From: Treponemataceae bacterium
GTDB taxonomy: Bacteria; Spirochaetota; Spirochaetia; Treponematales; Treponemataceae
Direction: 5' to 3'
Assembly: GCA_024680915.1 (NCBI GenBank)
Contig: JAILBN010000097.1
Coordinates: forward strand, 1-64,000
Length of the DNA stretch: 64,000 nt
A program made the translations under genes and the position numbers. Position 1 is the stretch's first letter. The number at the start of each line of letters is the position of its first letter. The notes under the pieces were generated by a model that searched no databases, was not told where the DNA came from, and was given only the letters and a program-made list of their open reading frames with translations. Positions 27,879-38,128 of the stretch are shown here, one piece after another.

Positions 27879-28761
27879 TTGCAATAAAATCGGTGGCGGT
27901 TTTGATGAAATTAATTGCAGAATAAGAAGATAAGTAGAATGTATATGGGCTTTCGGAACAAGTGGCCAGATATTTCGATTCATCCTCTGTCTTGAAAACA
28001 TGGATATCTATGGTTTTCCCATCTACCGAAAGCTTTACGCTTCCAGCCTCTTCTTCTGGAAGGACCGTTGATTCCGGAGCCCAGCTTTGAGCTTTCAGCG
28101 TGGATATGTTAGATATCCATGTGGAGACCTTCGAGCTGTCGCCACCCAGCCAGCTGTTATCCTCTGTGTTCCTGAAGAGGGATACAGGCTGGTTTCCGGG
28201 AGTCTCGGCCGTTGCCGCCGTCACCTTGGTGGTATCTATGGTGTAGACATTCTTGCTTCTTATATCGTCTTCTGTCTTGGCGAAGTCGCTGGTTATAGCC
28301 CCTGAAGAAAGATAGATATCTTTGCCACCGTCCAGAGTTATATAGGTCTGCTGGGTGGTGGGCGAAGTTTTTCCTACCTGGACGGTACGGAGCAGCTTGT
28401 CTTCTTTGTAGAGGCAGACGGTGACGGCGGCAGTCTCATCAAGACCGTAGCGGGCTTTGTCCGACTGTGATGACGACACTGTCTCCAGTATCTTCAGTGA
28501 TGCTACGTCATTTACAAGATTATTGGCGGTGGATTCGTCCACTGGGTATTTCTTGTCTCCCGTGAACCAGTTCTCACCTTCCTTGAAGACTTTTATTTCC
28601 TTGCCGTCTCCTTTTGTTATGGTTAAGGAATCGGCTTCTTCCGTCAAGGTAAGATATCTGACGGTAGTTCTGTTTCCTGTGGCTGTCTGTAGTATAAAAA
28701 TGAAGAGCAGTACAGGTATAAGGGCAAGCAGTATTATCTTACGGACTTTAATCATGTTCAT
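27871..28761 (-). CDS. DUF4340 domain protein (Gld-like ABC cluster)
   Basis: One N-terminal TM segment; LTEEADSLTITKGDGKEIKVFKEGENWFTGDKKYPVDESTANNLV; adjacent to the GldG-like gene. Confidence 0.8.
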   Translation of the reverse strand: MNMIKVRKIILLALIPVLLFIFILQTATGNRTTVRYLTLTEEADSLTITKGDGKEIKVFKEGENWFTGDKKYPVDESTANNLVNDVASLKILETVSSSQSDKARYGLDETAAVTVCLYKEDKLLRTVQVGKTSPTTQQTYITLDGGKDIYLSSGAITSDFAKTEDDIRSKNVYTIDTTKVTAATAETPGNQPVSLFRNTEDNSWLGGDSSKVSTWISNISTLKAQSWAPESTVLPEEEAGSVKLSVDGKTIDIHVFKTEDESKYLATCSESPYTFYLSSYSAINFIKTATDFIATE

Positions 28762-30911
28762 CAGTCTGCATCTCCTTCTTTGTTTTCTTTCCCTGAGGCT
28801 TTTTTCATGTTCTTTTCTGCTATACGGATGTTGTCGTCATCCCGAGTGTCATCCGCATTGTATGTCAGCCTTATTTGTCTCCGTCTGGCGACGCGCAGCC
28901 TCCATATAAGGACAGAAATAAGTACTATTATTACTGCTAGACCATACTGATTGAAAATCTGCATGAAGGTGACAAGAGGTCCTTTCACGCTTGTCAGAGT
29001 ACGTGATGAGACTCCCTTCGACCGCATAGGACACAGTTCCTCGGCTCCGTTCATATAGTCTGTCACGTTCCTCATGAATATTGCTATAGGCTGGGTCGGG
29101 TCGCTGATAAGCTGTGGTGTCGTCAGATATGATGAAGCACATACGAAAATCTTCCCGGCTTGTATGCTTGAAGAGAGGTGGTTGGATGTGGAAAGTGCGT
29201 CTGCTCCTTCTGCGGTAGTTTCACCGGAGTCCTGGGAGGATTCCTCTTCGCTTTCTGTCTTTTCCGGCGCGGCATCGAAGGCACTTTCAAAAGAACCTTC
29301 AAGTATCACTGCCAGAGGTGTCTTTGCCATTTCAGATTCATCAGGCGGATTGATGTAGCTTGGATTGAGTACATAGATATCAGAGGATGTCCATGCCTTT
29401 TCTGATGTGTGGGCAAGAACAGTGGAGGTAAAGTCATCGCTGTTCTCTCTTGTCACTGTTATAGGACCGTTCTGCAGGAAGAGCAGGTTGCCCAGGTTCT
29501 TCGTAGCCGGATGCGTCTTGTCCACACCAGTGTCTCTGACAAGGGGAACCCAGTACATGGGAAGCTTCTCTGAGTCCGTGTAATAGTCGTAGCATTGCAT
29601 GTCAAACACATAGGCTTTGTCAAGGTTTACCCCGTATTTTTCCAGCAGGCCTTCGAGTCCTGTATCTATGGGCGTGTACTGAGGCATGGACATGAAGTAA
29701 TTGTTATCCGCCTCTACTACTTCATAAGGGTCAAGGAAGAACATGATGTTTCCGCCCTTCATCAGGAACTGGTCGATCTGGTAAAGCTCCTCCTCCGTGT
29801 ATGCCGTTTTAGGCCCGTTGATTATTATGGTGGAGATTCCTGCCGGAATTGATTCCTCGGAGAGCTCTATGGTTCTGAGGGAGTAGGTGTCCTCTGTAAG
29901 GGACTGGAAGGTGGCCGCCGTCTCATAGTCGTTACCGGCCAGATCGCGTTCTCCGTGGCCTGTCAGATAGCCTATCTCAAGGGATTTGGTTATAAGGCTC
30001 TTAAGATTGTCGGTTATGTTCTCCTCCAAGCTGTCCAGACCTATCATGGAGTAGCCGAAAAGGCTCTGTCCCATCTGAAGGGGGATCTGTCTGAAGGAGC
30101 TGCCGTTCTCCAGGACAAGTCCTATGACTCCGTGCTTTTGTGAGCCGTTTTTCTCAGTCCACGCTATGGACTGGATTCCGTATTTTTTTACCAGGGAAGA
30201 CATCTCTTCCTCTGCTGGTTCTACACGGCGGAAGGATATTTTATCCTGATTTTTGCTGTTTACGGCTGAGTATGCGTTCATCACGCTCTGCTCAATGCTG
30301 TCGAATCCGTTGATGTTGAACTTGTTCAGGGCCGGGGTTATATAAAGTGTCAGCTCTACTGGATCCTTCAGGCTTGAGATGATGTCGGCTGTGGTTATCA
30401 TGCTTGATATGGCTGTGGTTATCTTGTATTCCAAGCCGTCGGTGTATGTGATTCCGTCTATTATCTCTATGCTGTCTCCATAGATGAAGGCCGCGCCCAT
30501 ATAAGCTGCTTTGAAGCCTATCTCATTGTCGTTTACTTCTTGAATCTGTACTTGGTTTATTCCATATTCCCTGGCCAGAGACTGGTTTTCTGGATTCTCC
30601 ATGTCAAAGAATTCACAGCTGAAGTATTTGTTGGAAGCTCCCTTGTATTCCGTAAGAAGGTCTTTCAGGTATTGCTCCACAGTATTGTATGGGGCGTTAA
30701 GGTTTGAGGTGAAGAATATTTTTGCCGCCAGGGGCTTGTCCAGTGTGCTGACTGTCCTCCGGCTGACTTCAGAAAGGGAGTAGGATTTCGTTTCTGTAAG
30801 GTCTATTCTGAAGAATGCGTTCTGTCCCACCAGGTTGAGAAGTATTATAACGATGACAAAAAGGAAAAAATCGCTTTTGGGGCTCTTAAGCCATTTTATG
30901 AAGTTTTTCAT
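28761..30911 (-). CDS. GldG-like ABC transporter auxiliary protein
   Basis: N- and C-terminal TM segments; LTETKSYSLSEVSRRTVSTLDKPLAAKIFFTSNLNAPYNTVEQYLKDLLTEY; YLTGHGERDL; IMFFLDPYE. Confidence 0.85.
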   Translation of the reverse strand: MKNFIKWLKSPKSDFFLFVIVIILLNLVGQNAFFRIDLTETKSYSLSEVSRRTVSTLDKPLAAKIFFTSNLNAPYNTVEQYLKDLLTEYKGASNKYFSCEFFDMENPENQSLAREYGINQVQIQEVNDNEIGFKAAYMGAAFIYGDSIEIIDGITYTDGLEYKITTAISSMITTADIISSLKDPVELTLYITPALNKFNINGFDSIEQSVMNAYSAVNSKNQDKISFRRVEPAEEEMSSLVKKYGIQSIAWTEKNGSQKHGVIGLVLENGSSFRQIPLQMGQSLFGYSMIGLDSLEENITDNLKSLITKSLEIGYLTGHGERDLAGNDYETAATFQSLTEDTYSLRTIELSEESIPAGISTIIINGPKTAYTEEELYQIDQFLMKGGNIMFFLDPYEVVEADNNYFMSMPQYTPIDTGLEGLLEKYGVNLDKAYVFDMQCYDYYTDSEKLPMYWVPLVRDTGVDKTHPATKNLGNLLFLQNGPITVTRENSDDFTSTVLAHTSEKAWTSSDIYVLNPSYINPPDESEMAKTPLAVILEGSFESAFDAAPEKTESEEESSQDSGETTAEGADALSTSNHLSSSIQAGKIFVCASSYLTTPQLISDPTQPIAIFMRNVTDYMNGAEELCPMRSKGVSSRTLTSVKGPLVTFMQIFNQYGLAVIIVLISVLIWRLRVARRRQIRLTYNADDTRDDDNIRIAEKNMKKASGKENKEGDAD

Positions 30912-31630
30912 TACGCAGCCCTCCTTCCTTCTTCAGTTTTTATCGTCAGACCGAGGAAGATTACTGTTATCGAGATAAAATAGAGTAAATCACGGCTGTC
31001 TATGATACCTTTGGAGATTGACTCGAAGTGTGTGTTAGCCGAGAAGAAAGACAGGAAGTTCGTTATTCCTGCGGGAAGGAAGATAAGAAAGCTGTCTATT
31101 ATCGAAAGGATTATGCAGATAGCGAATCCAATAAAGAAAGCTACTATCTGGTTCTTGCTGGATGCCGAAGCGAATAGTCCTATGGCTGAATAAGCTGCTG
31201 CCAGGAAGAGGGCTCCCAGGTAGCCGCCGATTATGGGGCCTGCATCGGGATTACCGAACATTTTTGCGGTCAAGGCGTAAGAAAGCGTAGGAAGAAGCAT
31301 CACCGCGCAAGAAATGAAGGCTGCAAGGTACTTGCCGGCTACGGCCTGGGCTGATGAGACGGGAAGAGTCATCAGTGTCTCCAGACTGCCTGACCGGCTT
31401 TCTTCCGCAAAAAGCCTCATGGTTATTGCAGGTATAAAGAAAGCGAAGAGTATGGGGAGCAGGGAGAAAAAATTACGCAGACTCGCAACCTGCTGGATAA
31501 AGAAGGTGCTGAAAAAAAACAGCCCTGTGCTGATCAGAAAAAGGCCTGTTACCAGCCATGACATGAAGGAGCTGAACCATGTGAAGAGCTCCCTTTTCAA
31601 TATGATTGTTGTTGCCGTATGTTTTTTCAT
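30911..31630 (-). CDS. ABC-2 type (GldF-like) permease
   Basis: ELFTWFSSFMSWLVTGLFLI...EESRSGSLETLMTLPVSSAQAVAGKYLAA; start refined to 31630. Confidence 0.87.
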   Translation of the reverse strand: MKKHTATTIILKRELFTWFSSFMSWLVTGLFLISTGLFFFSTFFIQQVASLRNFFSLLPILFAFFIPAITMRLFAEESRSGSLETLMTLPVSSAQAVAGKYLAAFISCAVMLLPTLSYALTAKMFGNPDAGPIIGGYLGALFLAAAYSAIGLFASASSKNQIVAFFIGFAICIILSIIDSFLIFLPAGITNFLSFFSANTHFESISKGIIDSRDLLYFISITVIFLGLTIKTEEGRRAA

Positions 31631-32592
31631 GCTGCGTCTCCTGTGTCCGTCGTGAGGGAGCGGAATACATCCTCGAGGCTGTTTGTCTCGAGCTTTATCG
31701 TGTAAAGCTTCCATCCGGCTTTTATTATTTCGTTGGCTATCACTGGACGGATTTCTTCTTCTCCAGTGACTGCGACCGCAGCGGCTCCGCTTTTCTCCTC
31801 ATTTTTAAGCAGCTCCGCACAGGTGGCCGGCGTGACTGTGATGTTCTTCTTCCCTGAGAAAAGCTCCGTGAGCTTTGCTGCCAGCTCCTGGGAAGAGCAG
31901 CCTCCTGCGGTGATGTTTATCACAGCTGAGTTCCCGTATCTTGTGCGAAGCTCAGAGGTGGGGCTGTCTGCCACTATCTTACCCTTTGAAATGATTATTA
32001 TACGGTCGCAGAGCATCTCCACTTCTCCCAGGATATGGGTGGATATGATTACAGTCCTGGTCCGGCCTATTTCTTTTATAAGATGGCGGACATCGCTGAT
32101 CTGATTAGGGTCAAGTCCGCTGGTGGGCTCATCAAGAATCAGTATCTCCGGGTCGTTCATTAGGGCATGGGCAAGTCCTACCCTCTGTCTGTAACCCCTT
32201 GAAAGTTCCCCTATGTTTTTGTGCATAACCTCTTTAAGTCCGCATACATCGCAAAGGTAGGGAACCTTTTCCTCAGGATCCACCTGCTGCATTTCGGCAA
32301 CGTACTTCAAGTAGTCTCGGACGATCATATCGCTGTAAAGCGGGGCGGATTCCGGCATATAACCTATTTTTCGTTTCGCTTCCACAGGATTTTCAGAGAT
32401 ATCCTTGCCATCGATGGAGATTTTTCCAGATGTTTGGGTAAGGAAGCCTGTGATCATTCTCATTGTCGTTGTCTTTCCTGCACCGTTTGGTCCCAGAAGA
32501 CCTACGATTTCACCCGTCTTTATGGAGAATTGTATGTCATCCACAGCACGGAATGAACCGAAATAACGGGAAAGATGCTCTACTTCAATCAT
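31627..32592 (-). CDS. ABC transporter ATP-binding protein (GldA-like)
   Basis: GLLGPNGAGKTTTMRMITGFL, LSRGYRQRVGLAHALMNDPEILILDEPTSGLDPNQ; GGAGGA SD. Confidence 0.92.
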   Translation of the reverse strand: MIEVEHLSRYFGSFRAVDDIQFSIKTGEIVGLLGPNGAGKTTTMRMITGFLTQTSGKISIDGKDISENPVEAKRKIGYMPESAPLYSDMIVRDYLKYVAEMQQVDPEEKVPYLCDVCGLKEVMHKNIGELSRGYRQRVGLAHALMNDPEILILDEPTSGLDPNQISDVRHLIKEIGRTRTVIISTHILGEVEMLCDRIIIISKGKIVADSPTSELRTRYGNSAVINITAGGCSSQELAAKLTELFSGKKNITVTPATCAELLKNEEKSGAAAVAVTGEEEIRPVIANEIIKAGWKLYTIKLETNSLEDVFRSLTTDTGDAA

Positions 32593-33008
32593 AATTCCTC
32601 CAATTTTTTATTCTGAAAGCACTGAAAACAAATATCAGTATTCTGTGCAATTAATATTACTGAAATATATCAAGCTCGACTATATAAAACTGATCGTCAA
32701 GGGTGTGCCGAAGACCTTTTCCTCGTCTGGAAAAGGTTCGTGAGTCAATAATTCCCTTGATTATACACTTATAACCTTTAAAAAAGCTTAAAAAAACATT
32801 TACAGGTTGAAAATCGAGCTTTATAATAAAAAAGCTATCGATGAGAAAGGCAGTAAGTGTTTCTTATAGTCCGGATGATGGATTCGCCCGTGGTGAAACC
32901 TATATTTCTGACTTTCATGCCTGCTGATTAGATATGATAGTTTTTTTAGAGATTTTTTAAATAAAAAAATTGTATTAGTTATAAAATATGCTATAATTAC
33001 GGATATAT

Positions 33009-35936
33009 ATGTTAGATAATGGTAGAATGGTAAAAAAGTCTATCCTTTTGGTAGAACCAAGTGTTGATAACGAAAAAGCTCTCTCTTCCATAGTTTCTGC
33101 AAACTATGGAGTCGTGACTTCCTCTCCTGATGAAAGAACCTTGCTTTCCTTGCTGAGGGATAATTCTTTACACATTTCCGCAGCGATTATTGATATCGAG
33201 GTAGCCCTTCCTCTGCTGAAAATGATAAGATCCTTTTCTTCTTTTGATAAATTTCCTGTTCTTATCAGCATAGAAGATTCAGATATAGAAATTGAGGAAG
33301 AGCTTCTTGATTTAGATATTATAGACTTCCTTAAGAAGCCCTTCAATGCCCGCCGTGTCCTGAACCGCCTGAAAACCGCCTTGAGACTGTATGAAGCTGA
33401 TAAGACAATTGATGAGCTTGAGAGAGATGAGCTCACCAGTCTTTATACCCGTACGGCTTTTCTACGTAAAGCCGAGCATATGAGGGATTCCAACCCTGAT
33501 AAGAATTATTGTGTGGTCGGCTTCGATTTTGATAATTTCAAGTCATCAAACTCTTTGTATGGTGAGGAAAAATGTGATGAATTCCTGGCTTTCACCGGCC
33601 AAAAACTGAAAATGACCATGCCTAATGGTATTGCAGGCCGTTTCGGTGGAGACCAGTTTATTCTTTTTTATGAATATAAGGATTTTGTGGATGAGGAAAA
33701 GATAGGGCGTATAAGCAGCGCTATTCTGGAGGCTGCTCCGGTTCCTCATCAGATTGTGAAAATCGGTATTTATGCTCCTGTGGATCCTGATCTGGAATTC
33801 GTCGTCTGTTGTGACAGAGCTTTTCTTGCTATACGTGAGATAAAAGGAATCTACGGTAAGAATGTCTCCTTTTATGAAGACAGGCTTCATAATCAGCTGC
33901 TCAGTGAGCAGAGAATTGTGGAGACTATGGAGAAGGCTCTTGAGGAAGGTCAGTTCCAGATATTCTATCAGCCCAAGCACGAGACCATAACTTGTAAAAT
34001 CGCAGGCGCGGAGGCTCTTGTCCGCTGGAATCATCCTGAATACGGGCTTATGCTGCCAGGGCTTTTTATCCCCATCTTCGAGAAAAACGGATTCATAACC
34101 AAGCTGGATACCTTCATAATACGCCGTGTCTGTATGGACATAAAGCGTTGGCAGGAGAAGGGGCTTCCTGTAGTTCCTGTTTCCGTGAATATTTCACGAA
34201 GGGACTTCATGGAGCAGGATTGTTTCGAGAAACACATAGAGATGATTGACAGCTACGGAATTCCCCATGAGTTGCTGCATCTTGAGGTTACGGAATCCCT
34301 GTACTCCGAGAACACGGAGATAATAGCGTCAAAGGTAAAAAAGGCCCAGGATTCTGGCTTCCTGATAGAAATGGATGATTTCGGGGCAGGTTATTCATCC
34401 CTGGGGCTCCTTTCAAGTTTCTCCCTTGATGTTCTTAAGCTTGATATAAGCTTTGTGCGCAACATCACTCTTAATGAAATAGTAATAGAGAATGTAATAA
34501 AGATGGCTCATAGAATGGGGCTTCTTACCGTTGCTGAGGGGGCGGAGTCCTCTGATCAGGTCAAGACCCTGCGCAGCTTGGGCTGCGACCTTATACAGGG
34601 CTTCTATTTTTCTGAACCGCTTCCTGTTACTCTTTATGAGGACTACCTTTCCAAAAAAGACGTGATGACAGGAAGGAAGAATGTTGATTCCAAATCCAGG
34701 GGAAAAGAATTTTCTTTGCTGAGTGAGACAATGCTCATGGCTGCCAACGAGGTGGCCGAAGGTATTCCCGGCGGATTTTTCTCCTATCATGCGGATGAGG
34801 GCATGGAGATTATCTCCTTCAACGGTGAGTTGATGAATATGTACGAATGCGAATCCGCAGAGGAATTCCGCGAGTATACTGGCAATTCTTTCCGTGGTTT
34901 TGTCCTGGATGATGATTTCCCCAGAGTCCAAGAGAGCATTCATAAGCAGATAGCTGGCGGAAGCGACTTAAATTACGTTGAGTACAGGCTTCGCACTAAA
35001 AATGGTGGTATAAGGAACGTAAGATATTTCGGAAGATTCGTCCGTACGAAAAAATACGGTGACATTTTCTATGTATTTGTGAATGATATTACGGATGAGG
35101 AAATCCGCAGGATAATCGCCGAGGAAGACAGATTGAAAAAGATTGAGTTCCAAAGATCTGCGGAGCTGGCGGAATCAGCCAACAAGGCAAAGAATATCTT
35201 CATGTACAATATAGCGAAAGATATCCTTCCTCCTATCAAGAAAATAATCGAATATACTGAAAGTATAGAGAATAACCTGAATGATGCTGATATGATACGG
35301 CAGAGCCTTAAGGGCGCCAAACGGTCCGAGGAGCTTATGCTGGGGTTCATGAGCAATATCTTCGAGTTCGCCCAGATAGAGAACGGGGAGCTTAAGCTTA
35401 CTGAGTTTCCCACCGATGTTACCGACGCTATTATGAGGACTTACGCTCTCTTCGAGGATGCGGCGAAGACAAAGGGTGTTGAGGTGGAATTCTGGTCGGA
35501 TATAAAGCATCCCTACATATATCAGGATTTAGCCCATACATCCAATGTGGTCCTTAATATTATATCGAATGCTCTTAAGTACACTCCTCCGGGTGGAAAA
35601 ATAAGATTCGGCCTGCGGCAGAAAGAGGGCAGGAATGATGACGAATGCATTATGGAGTTCATCTGTGAGGATAATGGAATTGGAATTTCCAAGGAATTCC
35701 TGCCTTTTATCTGCAAAAGCTTTACCCGGGAGGATAATGAGATCAACAGGCAGAAACCAAGTGCAGGTCTCGGACTGAACATAGCCAGTTCTCTTTTGTT
35801 CCTTATGCATGGAAGCATTGATATTCAAAGTGAGAAAGGGAAGGGCACTACAGTAAGGACCTCTCAGCCTCATCGTTATGCAAGATACGAAGATATAGTG
35901 ACCAACACCACTCTTACAGATAACATGAATGAATAG
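33009..35936 (+). CDS. REC-like / GGDEF / EAL / PAS / HATPase multidomain protein
   Basis: FGGDQF (GGDEF variant), AEALVRWNHPEYG and DDFGAGYSSL (EAL), PAS EYRLRTKNGGIRNVRYFGR, HATPase NVVLNIISNALKYTPPGG...CEDNGIGIS...AGLGLNIASSL. Confidence 0.9.
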   Translation: MLDNGRMVKKSILLVEPSVDNEKALSSIVSANYGVVTSSPDERTLLSLLRDNSLHISAAIIDIEVALPLLKMIRSFSSFDKFPVLISIEDSDIEIEEELLDLDIIDFLKKPFNARRVLNRLKTALRLYEADKTIDELERDELTSLYTRTAFLRKAEHMRDSNPDKNYCVVGFDFDNFKSSNSLYGEEKCDEFLAFTGQKLKMTMPNGIAGRFGGDQFILFYEYKDFVDEEKIGRISSAILEAAPVPHQIVKIGIYAPVDPDLEFVVCCDRAFLAIREIKGIYGKNVSFYEDRLHNQLLSEQRIVETMEKALEEGQFQIFYQPKHETITCKIAGAEALVRWNHPEYGLMLPGLFIPIFEKNGFITKLDTFIIRRVCMDIKRWQEKGLPVVPVSVNISRRDFMEQDCFEKHIEMIDSYGIPHELLHLEVTESLYSENTEIIASKVKKAQDSGFLIEMDDFGAGYSSLGLLSSFSLDVLKLDISFVRNITLNEIVIENVIKMAHRMGLLTVAEGAESSDQVKTLRSLGCDLIQGFYFSEPLPVTLYEDYLSKKDVMTGRKNVDSKSRGKEFSLLSETMLMAANEVAEGIPGGFFSYHADEGMEIISFNGELMNMYECESAEEFREYTGNSFRGFVLDDDFPRVQESIHKQIAGGSDLNYVEYRLRTKNGGIRNVRYFGRFVRTKKYGDIFYVFVNDITDEEIRRIIAEEDRLKKIEFQRSAELAESANKAKNIFMYNIAKDILPPIKKIIEYTESIENNLNDADMIRQSLKGAKRSEELMLGFMSNIFEFAQIENGELKLTEFPTDVTDAIMRTYALFEDAAKTKGVEVEFWSDIKHPYIYQDLAHTSNVVLNIISNALKYTPPGGKIRFGLRQKEGRNDDECIMEFICEDNGIGISKEFLPFICKSFTREDNEINRQKPSAGLGLNIASSLLFLMHGSIDIQSEKGKGTTVRTSQPHRYARYEDIVTNTTLTDNMNE

Positions 35937-36003
35937 CCCTTCTCGTGCTTGAAGCTCCTTCTTTACAAATTTCTTTCTTGATGTATGCTTTCAACAGCAG
36001 CTA

Positions 36004-36032
36004 TTGAGATTCCTTCCCTCTATTGATAGAAT
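36004..36032 (+). promoter_or_regulatory. Promoter predicting leaderless mRNA with GTG start (cysteine desulfurase)
   Basis: TTGAGA-17-TAGAAT, 8 nt before GTG 36041. Confidence 0.5.
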
Positions 36033-36040
36033 GCAATCCT

Positions 36041-37225
36041 GTGAATGATTTTATGACGAGTGATTTGAAAGAACGATATTTTGACTGGGCTGCGACAGCC
36101 CTGGCGGATGAAGCCATACTTAGAGATGCTCTGGAAGAGTCTCTGTCGGCAGGGGCGAATCCTTCCAGTGTCCATGGCGAAGGACTAAAGGCACGTCATT
36201 CCTTTGAGGAGGCACGTACACGATGTGCGAAAGTCCTGGGGGTGAAGCCCGATTCAATAATTTTTACATCCGGGGGCACTGAAAGTGACCAGCTTCCTAT
36301 TCTGTCTTTGCTCCGGCGGCCTCAGAAGGGGAGTATCCTTATCAGTGCGATAGAGCACCCGGCAGTGTCCGCCCAGGCCGAGCTTATGAAGAATTGCGGC
36401 TGGCGCCTTATTACAGCTCCCTGTGACAAATATGGTATAGTCACTCCTGAAGCCGTTGTTTCCCGTATAGAAGATGACACTGCATTAGTATGTGTAATGG
36501 CTGTGAACAATGAGACCGGAGCTATTCAGCCTGTTTACAGAATAGCGGACGCTCTGGCAGAGCACTGCCGGGGGAAACGCCGCCCCAAGTTTCATGTAGA
36601 TGCAGTCCAGGCCGCCGGAAAAATACCTTTCGAGCTTTCCTATCCTGGAATAGATACTGCCGCCATAAGCGCCCACAAGCTTTGTGGTCCCCGGGGAATA
36701 GGAATCCTTTACATGAAAGATCGTTTCGAGCCCTTCCTTAAAGGTGGCGGGCAGGAAAAGGGGATAAGAAGCGGTACGGAGAATCTTTTCGGAGCTCTGG
36801 CTATGGCAGCCTGCCTTGAGAAGTATTATATAAGACCGGGAAGCGGGAAAGAGGAAATGCTTGCTGAGGAAGAGAAAAGTACTGCTGCCTTTATTGATAA
36901 GCTTAAGACTCTTTCCTGCTGCACACTGGTCCCTGAGGACAGGAATCTCTGTGACAGCCGCTTTGCTCCCGGGGTAGTGCAGGCTTCTTTCAAGAATATT
37001 CCTGGGGAAGTTATGGTCCGGGCTTTGAGTGAGAAGGGCTTTTTTATTTCTACAGGCTCTGCCTGTTCCTCGAGGAAGAACGGCAGACCGGTCCTTGCTG
37101 CTATGGGGATAAAGGGAGAAGTCGCGGCAAATGCCGTCCGCTTCTCCTTCAGCTGTCATTCAACAGATGAAGGCAGGGACAGACTTTTCGCTGCAGTAAG
37201 GGAAATCTCTTCCCTTTTTAATTGA
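36041..37225 (+). CDS. Cysteine desulfurase (NifS/IscS family)
   Basis: YFDWAATA, TSGGTESDQLP, HVDAVQAAGKIPF, SAHKLCGPRGIGILY, GSACSS. Confidence 0.9.
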   Translation: MNDFMTSDLKERYFDWAATALADEAILRDALEESLSAGANPSSVHGEGLKARHSFEEARTRCAKVLGVKPDSIIFTSGGTESDQLPILSLLRRPQKGSILISAIEHPAVSAQAELMKNCGWRLITAPCDKYGIVTPEAVVSRIEDDTALVCVMAVNNETGAIQPVYRIADALAEHCRGKRRPKFHVDAVQAAGKIPFELSYPGIDTAAISAHKLCGPRGIGILYMKDRFEPFLKGGGQEKGIRSGTENLFGALAMAACLEKYYIRPGSGKEEMLAEEEKSTAAFIDKLKTLSCCTLVPEDRNLCDSRFAPGVVQASFKNIPGEVMVRALSEKGFFISTGSACSSRKNGRPVLAAMGIKGEVAANAVRFSFSCHSTDEGRDRLFAAVREISSLFN

Positions 37226-37228
37226 CTT

Positions 37229-37933
37229 TTAATTGACGGTTATGACGGATGCTATCCTGCCTTCCGGTGTGTAGACTTTTGCGGGATTCGTCCCGTCAAG
37301 AATAGGGACAAGTCCTTCGTAGAAGCAGTAGTAGTAGGTACCGGAGGGAAGGGGAAGCTCCAGCTCATAGTGACCGGGGCTTGTCTCTTTCATGTAGTAT
37401 ATGAATGAATCCCAGTTGGAGAAAGTACCTGAAAGTCTGACTGTACGTCCCGGGTCAGAGTTGTGGATGAAAGTCACTTTGTCATTTTTCTTCTCTGTCT
37501 TTATGGGAGTCATGTTTCCGTAACGAACTTCTGAGACATATGTTCCGCTTTCAAAGCTGAACTCTTTCTCTGGATTCTGGGGGTCTGTGGTCCAAAGCCC
37601 GTCGAATATCATTCTGTATTCAATACCAGTGCTGTTGACGGGAATCTCAAGAATATAAAAAAGTACTGAGCCTCTGGGATTACTGTCATAGTCATAGAAA
37701 ACAAGTCTTTCTAGTGAGTGGATGGTCCTGTAGTCCTCAAAATCAAAGGCTATTCCCGTGAATCTGTGATTGTCCTCTGCAGTGAAGACAATGTATTTAT
37801 CCGCTATGTAGGGTTCTCCTGCTTCCTTGATACCTGTCCTTATGGTGTCCAGTGTATACTTGTTGTCCTCCTGAGCATAGAGACAGCATATAGTCAAGGC
37901 TGCAAGAAGCAGAAATAAAAAGAGACGTTTCAT
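37229..37933 (-). CDS. Secreted protein with C-terminal CBM48/AMPK-type glycogen-binding-like domain
   Basis: Signal peptide MKRLFLFLLLAALTICCLYAQ; VRLSGTFSNWDSFIYYMKETSPGHYELELPLPSGTYYYCFYEG. Confidence 0.78.
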   Translation of the reverse strand: MKRLFLFLLLAALTICCLYAQEDNKYTLDTIRTGIKEAGEPYIADKYIVFTAEDNHRFTGIAFDFEDYRTIHSLERLVFYDYDSNPRGSVLFYILEIPVNSTGIEYRMIFDGLWTTDPQNPEKEFSFESGTYVSEVRYGNMTPIKTEKKNDKVTFIHNSDPGRTVRLSGTFSNWDSFIYYMKETSPGHYELELPLPSGTYYYCFYEGLVPILDGTNPAKVYTPEGRIASVITVN

Positions 37934-38091
37934 ATCATTTCCTCTATCGGAAAAATCAGTCTTCTGGTTGAGCGCAAAAAAACTTTTTCTGCCCTGGGCA
38001 GATAGCCTTGCACTATGATACTCTGTGTAGTACAAAAGGCTTAAGGAGGGTAAAAAAAACTCCGATTATTGAATGGTAAGCTTTGTATTAC

Positions 38092-38120
38092 TTGTTATTT
38101 CGAATAGAGTGGGATACAAT
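38092..38120 (+). promoter_or_regulatory. Promoter predicting leaderless mRNA (1235-aa TPR protein)
   Basis: TTGTTA-17-TACAAT, 8 nt before ATG 38129. Confidence 0.6.
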
Positions 38121-38128
38121 CAAGAAAA

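Noticed and set aside
27871-32592. Gld-like ABC cluster as evidence of gliding motility
   Set aside because: GldA/F/G-like ABC genes with DUF4340 are widespread outside gliding bacteria; no other gliding genes are present.
32841-32928. 28-codon ORF MRKAVSVSYSPDDGFARGETYISDFHAC
   Set aside because: Short, no SD, no promoter in the right position; cannot be distinguished from chance.
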